From positions 1-14,939 of the forward strand of contig JALXFI010000295.1 in NCBI GenBank assembly GCA_027069035.1: 14,939 nt of DNA, read 5' to 3'. The notes below the pieces were generated by a model, which saw only the letters and a list, made by a program, of their open reading frames with translations, made no database searches and was not told the origin of the DNA. This DNA is from a bacterium (GTDB taxonomy: Bacteria > Desulfobacterota > GWC2-55-46 > S146-80 > JALXFI01). Positions 1 through 6,325 of the stretch are shown piece after piece; the first letter of the stretch is position 1; each line of letters starts with the position of its first letter. Made by a program: the position numbers and the translations under genes.

Positions 1-2
1 TT

Positions 3-30
3 CCCAAAAAAACAGATTCAGGTTTTTGGG
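3..30. repeat. Palindromic hairpin element, family A copy 1
   Basis: CCCAAAAA at 3-10 is matched by TTTTTGGG at 23-30 around a 12-nt loop. The element resembles the hairpin at 14898-14925 in arms and loop, and more distantly the one at 5356-5380. On the minus strand the right part reads as a run of seven T, so it could also end a minus-strand transcript entering from the left. It could be a dispersed short repeat, a terminator of the preceding gene, or both. Confidence 0.5.
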
Positions 31-44
31 GACCCCTTAAGAGC

Positions 45-73
45 TTGACATCTATTTATCCATCCCATAAACT
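45..73 (+). promoter_or_regulatory. Sigma70-like promoter of the murI operon
   Basis: A perfect -35 box TTGACA (45-50) is followed by a 17-bp spacer and TAAACT (68-73, 4 of 6 to TATAAT). Transcription would start near 80, leaving a leader of about 45 nt before the murI ATG. It is the only good promoter before the three tightly packed genes murI, GerMN and metH, so it probably drives all three. Confidence 0.6.
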
Positions 74-124
74 TAATGCTTATCTAACTTTCAAGGGTTA
101 TCCTTTAAATATCATTTGTTTGTT

Positions 125-925
125 ATGCATAAACATATAGGAGTCTTTGATTCCGGCATTGGGGGACTCACCGTACTTAGTGAGATAGTAAAGCTCCTTC
201 CAAGGGAAGATACCATCTATTTGGGTGATACGGCAAGGGTGCCTTATGGAACCAAGTCTGCCGAGACCGTGGTACGTTATTCAAAAGAGGTAGCGGCGTT
301 ATTGGTGAACTTGGGACTAAAGGTTCTTGTTGTCGCCTGCAATACGGCCTCCGCATACTCGTTGCCTGAACTTAAGTCTTTGCATTCTTTGCCTATAATC
401 GGCGTTATAGAGCCCGGGGCGGAGAGGGCGAAAAAGATTACAAGGAACGGTCGTATAGGTGTGATAGGCACAGACGGCACTGTTCGAAGCGGGGCGTATG
501 TGGATGTTTTAAAGAGAATGGACGACGCACTTCAGGTCTTTTCTCGGCCATGCCCTCTCTTTGTCCCTCTTGCAGAAGAAGGGTGGACGGATAACGAAGT
601 GGCCGTTATGTCCGCACGGCATTATCTTGAAGAACTTAAGAAAAAGGATATAGACACGCTTATACTTGGGTGCACACACTACCCCCTTTTAAAGGGTGTC
701 ATCGGCAAGGTTATGGGAGATGGGGTTGTGCTTGTGGATTCTGCTGAAGAGACGGCGTTAAAGGTGAAAGATTGTCTGTTAAAAAAAGGGGAGTTGAAAG
801 ATACGGGCAGAGGAAGCCGCCGGTATCTTGTAACCGATTCCACTGAGAGGTTTGCCCTTGTAGGGAAGCGTTTTATAGGGAAGAGCCTTGGCAGAATAGA
901 AAAGATCGACATTGCTGCGGTTTAA
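125..925 (+). CDS. murI: Glutamate racemase
   Basis: Cytoplasmic cofactor-independent enzyme that interconverts L- and D-glutamate, supplying D-Glu for peptidoglycan. The family signatures are all present: DSGIGG at residues 9-14, GDTARVPYG near 34-42, and the two catalytic cysteines in CNTASA (Cys72) and GCTHYPLL (Cys183). The 266-aa length is normal. I chose the ATG at 125 because it gives the usual short N-terminus before the first beta strand; a TTG at 116 would add three residues, and neither start has a good Shine-Dalgarno. The next gene begins two bases after the stop, so this is the first gene of an operon with the GerMN protein and metH. Identity is certain from motifs; only the start is open. 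Confidence 0.96.
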   Translation: MHKHIGVFDSGIGGLTVLSEIVKLLPREDTIYLGDTARVPYGTKSAETVVRYSKEVAALLVNLGLKVLVVACNTASAYSLPELKSLHSLPIIGVIEPGAERAKKITRNGRIGVIGTDGTVRSGAYVDVLKRMDDALQVFSRPCPLFVPLAEEGWTDNEVAVMSARHYLEELKKKDIDTLILGCTHYPLLKGVIGKVMGDGVVLVDSAEETALKVKDCLLKKGELKDTGRGSRRYLVTDSTERFALVGKRFIGKSLGRIEKIDIAAV

Positions 926-927
926 TA

Positions 928-1572
928 ATGGCGAAAAAGAAAAAAAACACGGGTAAAAAATCCTCGGTTAAGAGAAAAAGAAAGTCAAAAAAGAGATCGC
1001 TGGTTTCTTCTCTGCTTCCTTTTGCTATTGCGGCGTTTTTTATTTTAGTGGCGGTTTTGGCGGTAAATTACAGGGAAGAGTTGTTTCCGCCGGTGGTTCC
1101 GCATAAAAAGATATCCAAACGCATTGAAAGAAGAGGAGGGTCGAAGAAGAAGGATTTAAGAAAGGTGACCCTTTATTTTTCGGATAATAAGGGGCTTAAC
1201 CTTGTGGGCAGGAGATTCAGCATTGAAGAGGACAGCATTAAGCGTGAGATAGAGTCTGTAATTAAAGACCTTATAACAGGCGTGCGAGGCCTGGATACAA
1301 AGACCATACCTTCGGGCACAAAACTTCTTAACGTGGAAATTAAAGGCGCGATTGCATATGTTGATTTCAGCAGGGAGATAGTTGCAAACCACCCGGGCGG
1401 CAGCCTTGCTGAACTGCAGACCATTTTTTCCGTAGTAAACTCTATAGTACTGAATTTTAGAGAGATAAAGGGTGTTCAGATATTGGTGGAAGGCCGCCGC
1501 AGGGATACCCTTGCCGGCCATATAGACATCTCTCTCCCCTTGAAAGGGGACAGAAAGCTGATACGGGGATGA
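928..1572 (+). CDS. Membrane-anchored GerMN domain protein
   Basis: A 214-aa protein. Residues 1-23 are almost entirely Lys/Arg/Ser, residues 24-48 form one hydrophobic segment, and the rest is soluble, so by the positive-inside rule it is a single-span protein with an extracytoplasmic C-terminal domain. Residues about 76-210 match the GerMN fold (sporulation/germination domain of GerM), with the typical run through IPSGTKLLNVEIKGAIAYVD, a GG-SLAEL helix and the closing strand around VQILVEGRR. The domain also occurs in many non-sporulating diderms next to cell-wall genes. No catalytic residues are known for it. It follows murI by 2 bp and shares a 4-nt ATGA overlap with metH, so it is translationally coupled to both. 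An envelope or peptidoglycan role is inferred from context. Confidence 0.85.
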   Translation: MAKKKKNTGKKSSVKRKRKSKKRSLVSSLLPFAIAAFFILVAVLAVNYREELFPPVVPHKKISKRIERRGGSKKKDLRKVTLYFSDNKGLNLVGRRFSIEEDSIKREIESVIKDLITGVRGLDTKTIPSGTKLLNVEIKGAIAYVDFSREIVANHPGGSLAELQTIFSVVNSIVLNFREIKGVQILVEGRRRDTLAGHIDISLPLKGDRKLIRG

Positions 1573-4001
1573 TGAATATAAAGAACGAACTTCATAACGG
1601 TGTGCTTCTTTTTGATGGCGCAACCGGCACGATGCTTCAAAAGGAAGGGCTTAAGGGCAGCGAGTGTCCTGAGACATGGAACCTTACCAAGGCGGATGTT
1701 GTAAAGGATGTGCACATGGCATATATAGATGCCGGCGCTCAGGTGGTAACCACCAATACCTTCGGGGCAAACAGGGTTAAACTTAAGGAATACGGCCTGG
1801 AAAATGATGTGGACAAGATAAATATACAGGCGGTTAAGATAGCAAAAGAAGCGTCTATGGGCGATGTCCTTGTGGCTGCATCGGTAGGGCCTACGGGTAA
1901 GTTTATTGAACCGGTCGGCGATCTTAGCTTTGACGATGCAGTAAATATATTTTCTCAGCAGGTCTCAGCCCTTGAAAGAGGCGGGGCGGATATTCTGCTT
2001 GTTGAGACCATGATGGACATAAAGGAATTAAAGGCGGCGGTTATAGCGGCAAGGGATGCGACATCACTGCCTGTGTTTGCCACCATGACATTTGAGTCGA
2101 ATATGAGAACTCTTTTAGGCACAACGCCGGAGGTCTTTGGTGTTGTGGCGCGATCTCTTGGGGTGTCTGCGATTGGAGCAAACTGCAGCCTTGGCATAGA
2201 AGGTATTTACAATACCCTTGAAAGGTTGAGGCAGGTTGTTGATCTCCCTCTAATAGCAAATCCGAATGCTGGCATACCAGTGCTTGAAGGTGAAGAAACA
2301 TTATTCCCCGCAACCCCCGAAGAGATGGCAAAATGGGCGCCGTCTCTGCTTGAGTTAGGGGTGAGGATAGTTGGAGGCTGTTGCGGCACGACCCCTGAGC
2401 ATATCCGAAAAATGGGCGATGAGGTAAGGGAGTTCACTGCAAAAAATCCTCTTGCCGATATATATAAGCCGGTAAAAGGGGGGGCGGTTGCAAGCCGTTC
2501 CTCGTATGTCTTTTTTGGCCAAGGCAACAGGCCTCTTCTGGTAGGTGAGAGGATAAACCCTACAGGCAGAAAGAAACTTGGAGAAGAGATACTTGAGGGC
2601 AAGACGGCCTTGATACGTAAGGAGGCGATATCTCAGGTAGAAGATGGGGCGGATATACTTGATGTAAATATAGGGGTGCCAAACGTGGATGAGCCGTTAT
2701 TTATTAAAAAGGCCGTATTTGCTGTTAATGACAACTGTAAGGCGCCCGTTATCATAGACTCGTCAAATCACAGCGCTATAGAGGAAGGCCTTAAGGCCGT
2801 TGACGGAAAGGCTGTAGTCAACTCTGTAAACGGTGAAGAAAAAAGTCTTTTGGTGATACTTCCGCTGGTAAAGAAATACGGCGCTTCGGTAATAGGGCTT
2901 ACCCTTGATGAAGCCGGTATACCTGCGATGGCGGAAGGCAGATTTAAGATTGCTGAAAAGATACTTAAAATGGCTTTGAGTTACGGTATCCACAAGGACG
3001 ATATTATTATCGATTGCCTTGCCTTAACGGTAAGCGCATCACAGGACGCCGCAAAAGAGACATTGAAAGCAATAAGGATGGTTAAGGAAAGGCTTGGTGT
3101 TTCAACGATACTCGGCGTGAGCAACGTGTCTTTCGGCCTGCCTAACAGAGAGGTGATAAACGCATCTTTTCTTGAGATGGCAATCGGAGCAGGACTTGAT
3201 ATGGCTATTGTTAATCCTCACAACAGCAGGATAATGGAAGGGTACCATGCCTCGCTACTTTTAAAGGGTTTTGACCCGGGCGCTGAAAGGTTTATAAAAA
3301 GGTTTAAGGCCGAGGGTGAGGCGGTTCTGTCTGATATAGAGGAAGAAGACGGCGATATTGGGAAAAAACTCTTTAGGGCAATTGTAAACGGCGATAAAGA
3401 CAGGATAGAGGCATTTGTCGCGGAGGCTTTGTCTCAAGGGTTAAGACCTCTTGATATAAGCAACGATGCCCTCATCCCGGGGCTTGAAGAGGTTGGAAGG
3501 CGTTTTGATAAGAATATCTATTTTCTTCCTCAGGTTATGCTTTCCGCTGAAACCATGAAAAAGGCATTCGGTGTCTTGAAGAAAGAACTGAAAGGGGAAA
3601 GAGGTCATTGCCCCGGCAGAATCCTTATGGCAACTGTGGAAGGCGATGTCCATGATATAGGGAAAAATATAGTTTCCACACTTCTTGAGAATCACGGATT
3701 TGAGGTTATAGACCTGGGTAAGAATGTCCCTGCAGACAGGATACTTGATGAGGCATTGAAACACGATGTGGATGTTGTTGGGCTGAGCGCGCTTATGACA
3801 ACTACCGTTATGATGATGAAGGACGTGATAAAAACCCTTAAAGAAAACGGGGTGAAAACCTTTACCATTGTGGGCGGCGCTGTAGTGACTCAGGAGTTTG
3901 CCGAGAGTATCGGCGCCGATATATATGCAAGCGACGCAATGGATGCCGTAAGAAAACTTAAGGCATTATTGGAAGAAAAGGGGATGGGCACGCACCCTTG
4001 A
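1569..4001 (+). CDS. metH: Cobalamin-dependent methionine synthase, no reactivation domain
   Basis: Transfers the methyl group of methyltetrahydrofolate through cobalamin to homocysteine, giving methionine. Three modules are visible in order: the homocysteine/zinc barrel (about 1-300) with its Zn ligands in GANCSLG (Cys206) and GGCCGTT (Cys271, Cys272); the pterin-binding barrel (about 322-580) beginning GERINPTG (326-333); and the B12 module (about 600-805) with a helical cap and the DxHxxG motif (Asp693, His695, Gly698), where His695 is the lower axial cobalt ligand. At 810 aa it stops after the B12 domain and lacks the C-terminal AdoMet-binding reactivation domain of the roughly 1200-aa enzyme. 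Some bacteria, such as Thermotoga maritima, carry that activity on a separate protein; none is in this window. The start ATG overlaps the preceding stop by 4 nt; a second ATG follows at once. Confidence 0.93.
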   Translation: MMNIKNELHNGVLLFDGATGTMLQKEGLKGSECPETWNLTKADVVKDVHMAYIDAGAQVVTTNTFGANRVKLKEYGLENDVDKINIQAVKIAKEASMGDVLVAASVGPTGKFIEPVGDLSFDDAVNIFSQQVSALERGGADILLVETMMDIKELKAAVIAARDATSLPVFATMTFESNMRTLLGTTPEVFGVVARSLGVSAIGANCSLGIEGIYNTLERLRQVVDLPLIANPNAGIPVLEGEETLFPATPEEMAKWAPSLLELGVRIVGGCCGTTPEHIRKMGDEVREFTAKNPLADIYKPVKGGAVASRSSYVFFGQGNRPLLVGERINPTGRKKLGEEILEGKTALIRKEAISQVEDGADILDVNIGVPNVDEPLFIKKAVFAVNDNCKAPVIIDSSNHSAIEEGLKAVDGKAVVNSVNGEEKSLLVILPLVKKYGASVIGLTLDEAGIPAMAEGRFKIAEKILKMALSYGIHKDDIIIDCLALTVSASQDAAKETLKAIRMVKERLGVSTILGVSNVSFGLPNREVINASFLEMAIGAGLDMAIVNPHNSRIMEGYHASLLLKGFDPGAERFIKRFKAEGEAVLSDIEEEDGDIGKKLFRAIVNGDKDRIEAFVAEALSQGLRPLDISNDALIPGLEEVGRRFDKNIYFLPQVMLSAETMKKAFGVLKKELKGERGHCPGRILMATVEGDVHDIGKNIVSTLLENHGFEVIDLGKNVPADRILDEALKHDVDVVGLSALMTTTVMMMKDVIKTLKENGVKTFTIVGGAVVTQEFAESIGADIYASDAMDAVRKLKALLEEKGMGTHP

Positions 4002-4026
4002 CAAGCCATTATGACCATGGTAATAT
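3998..4026 (+). promoter_or_regulatory. Promoter of the Phd/VapC operon, overlapping the metH stop
   Basis: TTGACA at 3998-4003 contains the metH stop codon TGA (3999-4001). It is followed by exactly 17 bp and TAATAT (4021-4026, 4 of 6). The predicted start near 4033 leaves a leader of about 28 nt. The -10 box and spacer lie inside the 14-bp tandem repeat, as expected for an autorepressed toxin-antitoxin promoter. Confidence 0.6.
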
Positions 4027-4038
4027 GACTATGGTTAT
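4011..4038 (+). promoter_or_regulatory. Tandem 14-bp repeat, candidate antitoxin operator
   Basis: Two adjacent copies, ATGACCATGGTAAT (4011-4024) and ATGACTATGGTTAT (4025-4038), differ at two positions, and a third ATGA begins at 4039. Each has a palindromic core: ACCATGGT is perfect in copy 1, ACTATGGT nearly so in copy 2. The repeat covers the -10 region of the toxin-antitoxin promoter. Phd-family antitoxins repress their own promoters by binding short palindromes there, so this is the likely operator. Confidence 0.5.
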
Positions 4039-4060
4039 ATGATTAGGGAGGATGGCGCCT

Positions 4061-4324
4061 ATGAAAAAAAATACGATTCATATAGATGAAACCAATAATT
4101 TTATTTCAAAATCTAAATTCAAACCGCGTGCATTACAGTATTTTAGGCAAATTGAGAAAACAGGGCAAGAAGTAATTATTACAGACAACGGGAAGCCCGT
4201 ATTAAAGATTGTGCCTTACAAAGAGGATCCTGAGGAGGTGTTTAAGGGCTTAAGGAATACAGTAATTAGGTATGAAAATCCAACCGAGCCTGTAGGGCTT
4301 GAAGATTGGGAATCTTTGGAATGA
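4061..4324 (+). CDS. Phd/YefM-family antitoxin
   Basis: An 87-aa protein of the Phd/YefM antitoxin family, which binds DNA with its N-terminal half and neutralises the toxin with its C-terminal tail. The family pattern is visible in SKFKPRALQYFRQIEKTGQE followed by VIITDNGKPVLKIVPY, where 'ITdnGkPva.i.p' is the Phd signature; the acidic tail ending EDWESLE is the probable toxin-binding part. I chose the ATG at 4061 because the Shine-Dalgarno AGGGAGG (4045-4051) is 9 nt away; it abuts the alternative ATG at 4052. The stop overlaps the toxin ATG by 4 nt. The operon has its own promoter and possible operator just upstream. Confidence 0.88.
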   Translation: MKKNTIHIDETNNFISKSKFKPRALQYFRQIEKTGQEVIITDNGKPVLKIVPYKEDPEEVFKGLRNTVIRYENPTEPVGLEDWESLE

Positions 4325-4716
4325 TTGTATTAGATACCCATGTCTGGATATGGTGGGTTAGCAATCCCGAACTGCTTTCAGCCAAGGCAAGGGAAGCTAT
4401 TGACCATGCTATACCGGATAAGCATATATACATTTCTTCGATAAGCGTGTGGGAGCTTGCCCTTTTGGTTGAAAGAGGAAGGCTTAAACTTTCAATGGAT
4501 ACGCTGTCATGGTTGGCAAAGTCTGAATCGCTTCCTTTTGTAACATTTATTCCCGTAAATAATTCTATTGCCTTTAGATCTACTCAATTGAGAGGCAGAT
4601 TACACAATGACCCCGCTGATCGTATTATCATTGCTACGACATTAACAATTGGCGGTGTCTTGATCAGTAAAGATCTGAAAATAAGAGGCTATAAGCATGT
4701 TAAGACACTTTGGTAA
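4321..4716 (+). CDS. vapC: PIN-domain toxin, VapC family
   Basis: A 131-aa PIN-domain protein, a predicted Mg-dependent endoribonuclease toxin paired with the Phd antitoxin. The acidic PIN residues are present: Asp5 in MIVLDTHVWIWW, Glu45 in SISVWELALL, and Asp97 and Asp100 in HNDPADRIIIATT. The ISKD near residue 118 is the usual last strand. The length is typical. The ATG at 4321 overlaps the antitoxin stop (ATGA), so the pair is translationally coupled; an in-frame ATG at 4306 lies inside the antitoxin gene and would add five residues absent from the family. No terminator follows closely. A Phd-type antitoxin with a PIN toxin is a common mixed pairing. The toxin looks intact. Its RNA target cannot be read from sequence. 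Confidence 0.9.
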   Translation: MIVLDTHVWIWWVSNPELLSAKAREAIDHAIPDKHIYISSISVWELALLVERGRLKLSMDTLSWLAKSESLPFVTFIPVNNSIAFRSTQLRGRLHNDPADRIIIATTLTIGGVLISKDLKIRGYKHVKTLW

Positions 4717-4835
4717 GAAAGTTTTATAAAGAGAAGGCGTTAGGACTTATCCATTGAAAAAATCACTTGATAGATTGTAAATTATATAAAAACTGTGCAC
4801 TTTTAATTCTTAAATGACAATCCGTATAAAATATT

Positions 4836-4864
4836 TTGACATTATGCCTTTATTTGTGTATTAT
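4836..4864 (+). promoter_or_regulatory. Strong sigma70-like promoter upstream of rpsU
   Basis: TTGACA (4836-4841), a 17-bp spacer and TATTAT (4859-4864, 5 of 6) form the best promoter match in the window. Transcription would begin near 4871, about 220 nt before rpsU, and must pass the intrinsic terminator at 4921-4957. Confidence 0.65.
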
Positions 4865-4870
4865 CCAATA

Positions 4871-4957
4871 AATGTGCTTTTTTCAGAGAAGCTTGATCGT
4901 TTTACTTTAGTCTTTAAAAGACCCTTAAGAGCTTACTTGTTTAAGGGTTTCTTTTTT
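4871..4957 (+). ncRNA. Candidate small RNA or attenuated rpsU leader
   Basis: The interval between the predicted start of the strong promoter and the end of the U-run of the intrinsic terminator is about 87 nt and has no open reading frame of note. This promoter-to-terminator arrangement is that of a small RNA gene, or of a leader that ends early unless the terminator is bypassed to reach rpsU. No known RNA family was recognised. Expression is inferred. Confidence 0.3.
4921..4957 (+). terminator. Intrinsic terminator between vapC and rpsU
   Basis: ACCCTTAA (4921-4928) pairs perfectly with TTAAGGGT (4941-4948) around a 12-nt loop, followed by TTCTTTTTTT. AAAAG before the stem can pair with CTTTT after it, across a 2-nt bulge, lengthening the helix. 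It could end vapC transcripts and also any RNA from the promoter at 4836. Confidence 0.8.
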
Positions 4958-5074
4958 TAAGAAATTCCTTAGGGTTTATGAGATAGCCTGTCATGAGAAC
5001 ATAAATGGGGTCGAAGAAGGTGTTAAGGTCTCATTTTACGAGTGAGAGTTGGGTTATTTGTCGGGCCTGTAAGA

Positions 5075-5095
5075 GGGAGGTGACATGTAGAGTTG
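5075..5095 (+). promoter_or_regulatory. rpsU initiation region: SD, start-stop ATGTAG, TTG start
   Basis: The purine-rich GGGAGGTG (5075-5082) is followed by ATG (5085-5087) and TAG (5088-5090), then by TTG (5093-5095), the start that matches the S21 N-terminus. The ATG is only 2 nt from the Shine-Dalgarno and the TTG 10 nt, so both are off the optimum in opposite directions. Confidence 0.6.
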
Positions 5096-5281
5096 GAAGT
5101 TAAAGTGATAAATAATCAGCTTGAGAAGGCCTTAAAGATACTTAAAAGGAAACTTGCTCAAGATGGTACATTCAAAGAGATCAAGAAGAGAAGATTTTAT
5201 GAAAAGCCAAGCGTAAAAAAGAAGAGAAAACAAAAAGAGGCGCTTAAAAGACGTCTTAAGGCATCAAAGAGGACATACTGA
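5093..5281 (+). CDS. rpsU: 30S ribosomal protein S21 (bS21)
   Basis: A 62-aa basic protein of the small ribosomal subunit, which sits near the mRNA exit site and anti-Shine-Dalgarno and helps initiation. The match to bS21 is clear from the N-terminal strand VKVINNQLEKALKILKRKL, the central FKEIKKRRFYEKPS and the Lys/Arg-rich helical tail to the stop. The N-terminus fixes the start at TTG 5093, with GGGAGGTG at 5075-5082, 10 nt upstream. Between them lies ATGTAG (5085-5090), an AUG followed at once by a stop in another frame; this may lower or tune initiation. The gene stands alone, far from other ribosomal genes. Its promoter is probably the one at 4836, with an intervening terminator. Confidence 0.93.
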   Translation: MEVKVINNQLEKALKILKRKLAQDGTFKEIKKRRFYEKPSVKKKRKQKEALKRRLKASKRTY

Positions 5282-5461
5282 TAGTTGGGCTTTTTTAAAT
5301 ACGGCGATAAAAAGAATAATGTGCCTGGATTTATATTTGGATAATTGAAAGGAATCTAAAAACTTAAGATGGGTTTTTGGCTGAATCGGCAGGAGGCATA
5401 AGGCTCTGCTGCCAATGTGAGATTTTGTTATCGCAAAACGTAAGCGGCATTTAGCAATGCT
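5282..5461. other. Intergenic gap between rpsU and pyrF (convergent 3' ends)
   Basis: No gene is visible. The gap holds the family A hairpin at 5356-5380, a weaker stem made from GGCAG (5388-5392) and CTGCC (5409-5413), and a short TTTTG/CAAAA stem near 5424-5438. No good intrinsic terminator for rpsU was found. Confidence 0.5.
5356..5380. repeat. Palindromic hairpin element, family A copy 2 (diverged)
   Basis: CTAAAAAC (5356-5363) pairs with GTTTTTGG (5373-5380), with one T-G wobble, around a 9-nt loop. On the minus strand it reads CCAAAAACC followed by a pyrimidine-rich loop and GTTTTT, as in the copies at 3-30 and 14898-14925. It is the most diverged member. Confidence 0.4.
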
Positions 5462-5465
5462 TTAC
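5440..5465 (-). terminator. Possible pyrF terminator overlapping the stop codon
   Basis: On the minus strand GTAAAGCATT, which includes the pyrF TAA, can pair with AATGC and CTTAC across a 2-nt bulge and a 4-nt loop; GTTTTG follows. The U-run is only four long, so the call is weak. Confidence 0.4.
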
Positions 5466-6202
5466 AGTGTTGTTAATGCCTCTTCTATCTCTTGCGCTAT
5501 TTTTTGCGCAGCCTCTTGCGGGTTGGAGTTGTTTTTAATGGGGCGGCCTACAACCAAGTAGTCCGCCCCGTTTTTTATTGCCTCAAATGGAGTGGAGACC
5601 CTTGCTTGGTCGTCGCTTAAAAGATTATCCCATTGCGGCCGTATGCCGGGGGTGATGACAAGAAAATCTTTTCCGCAGCTTTTCTTTACAGCCGAAGCCT
5701 CTCTACCTGAACAGACCACGCCGGAGCACCCTGCCTTTTTTGCCATCTTAGCCCTTTGCAACACCAACATCAAAGGGTCCTGCAGTTCTTTTACAAACCC
5801 CATTTCTTTAAGGCCTTCGTTTGATATGCTTGTAAGAACGGTTACGGCAAGCACTATGGTTCCTTTATCTGCGCTTGATGTAACGGCTTTTAATAATTTC
5901 TCGCCTTCATCGCAGTGTACTGTGATAAAGTTCGCCCTATGAGCATTTGCTGCGGCCATTGCCCTTTTAACCGTTTCAGGTATGTCATGGAACTTCATGT
6001 CAAGAAAGACCCTTGCTTCGGTCTCTTGAGCTATAACATCAAATACCTTAGGTCCCTCGCTTACAAAGAGTTCCAGCCCCACCTTAAAGACTCCGACGTA
6101 ACCGTTAAGCAGTTTTACGTATTCTCTTGCTTCTTTAATAGAAGGAAAATCCAGAGGGAAGATGATACGCTCGTATGGTAGAAGTGTTGTGTTTGCTGTC
6201 AT
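5462..6202 (-). CDS. pyrF: Orotidine-5'-phosphate decarboxylase
   Basis: Last step of de novo UMP synthesis: decarboxylation of OMP to UMP in the cytoplasm, without a cofactor. The 246-aa protein has the normal length and all active-site motifs of the short bacterial form: Asp18 in FPLDFP, Lys40 in FKVGLE, the core Asp68-x-Lys70-F-x-Asp73 in FLDMKFHDIPETV, the phosphate-loop TPGIRPQ and the closing VVGRPI. The ATG at 6202 gives a usual N-terminus; no clear Shine-Dalgarno precedes it. It is transcribed alone, divergently from the helicase-nuclease gene, from a good promoter at 6231-6259. No other pyrimidine gene is in the window. Confidence 0.96.
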   Translation of the reverse strand: MTANTTLLPYERIIFPLDFPSIKEAREYVKLLNGYVGVFKVGLELFVSEGPKVFDVIAQETEARVFLDMKFHDIPETVKRAMAAANAHRANFITVHCDEGEKLLKAVTSSADKGTIVLAVTVLTSISNEGLKEMGFVKELQDPLMLVLQRAKMAKKAGCSGVVCSGREASAVKKSCGKDFLVITPGIRPQWDNLLSDDQARVSTPFEAIKNGADYLVVGRPIKNNSNPQEAAQKIAQEIEEALTTL

Positions 6203-6230
6203 AGCCGTAAGATTTAAGAAAGTTTATTCA

Positions 6231-6259
6231 TCTATATAATGGCAGTTAGCTATTGTCAA
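6231..6259 (-). promoter_or_regulatory. Sigma70-like promoter of pyrF
   Basis: Read on the minus strand, TTGACA (6259-6254) is followed by a 17-bp spacer and TATAGA (6236-6231, 4 of 6), about 29 bp before the pyrF ATG. Confidence 0.6.
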
Positions 6260-6268
6260 GTGTATCTT

Positions 6269-6304
6269 TTAACCCAAATCCTGCGATAGCGGGATTTGGG
6301 TTAA
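6269..6304. repeat. Palindromic element, family B copy 1
   Basis: A 16-bp stem (TTAACCCAAATCCTGC at 6269-6284 with GCGGGATTTGGGTTAA at 6289-6304, one T-G pair) closes a GATA tetraloop. Its central 24 bp (6275-6298), reverse-complemented, match 11417-11440 at 22 of 24 positions. It sits between the pyrF promoter and the helicase gene. No U-run follows on either strand, so it is not a simple terminator; a REP-like dispersed palindrome fits better. Confidence 0.6.
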
Positions 6305-6325
6305 GGGCTGTGTTTTTCTTCCCCG

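Noticed and set aside
1156..1715. Long minus-strand frames across the GerMN gene and metH start
   Set aside because: They overlap two well-supported coding genes and have Cys/Tyr-rich compositions typical of shadow frames.
4052..4060. ATG at 4052 as antitoxin start
   Set aside because: It directly abuts the Shine-Dalgarno AGGGAGG; the ATG at 4061 has proper spacing.
4871..5092. Known riboswitch or T-box ahead of rpsU
   Set aside because: I found no conserved riboswitch core or T-box sequence, and rpsU is not a usual target of either.
5592..6181. Open frames on the plus strand across pyrF (5592-5942 and 5915-6181)
   Set aside because: They are antisense to pyrF, whose protein has every active-site motif; the plus-strand translations show no family pattern.
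6269..6304. Hairpin as an intrinsic terminator of pyrF or of an upstream gene
   Set aside because: It lies upstream of pyrF and of the helicase gene, and neither strand has a U-run right after the stem.
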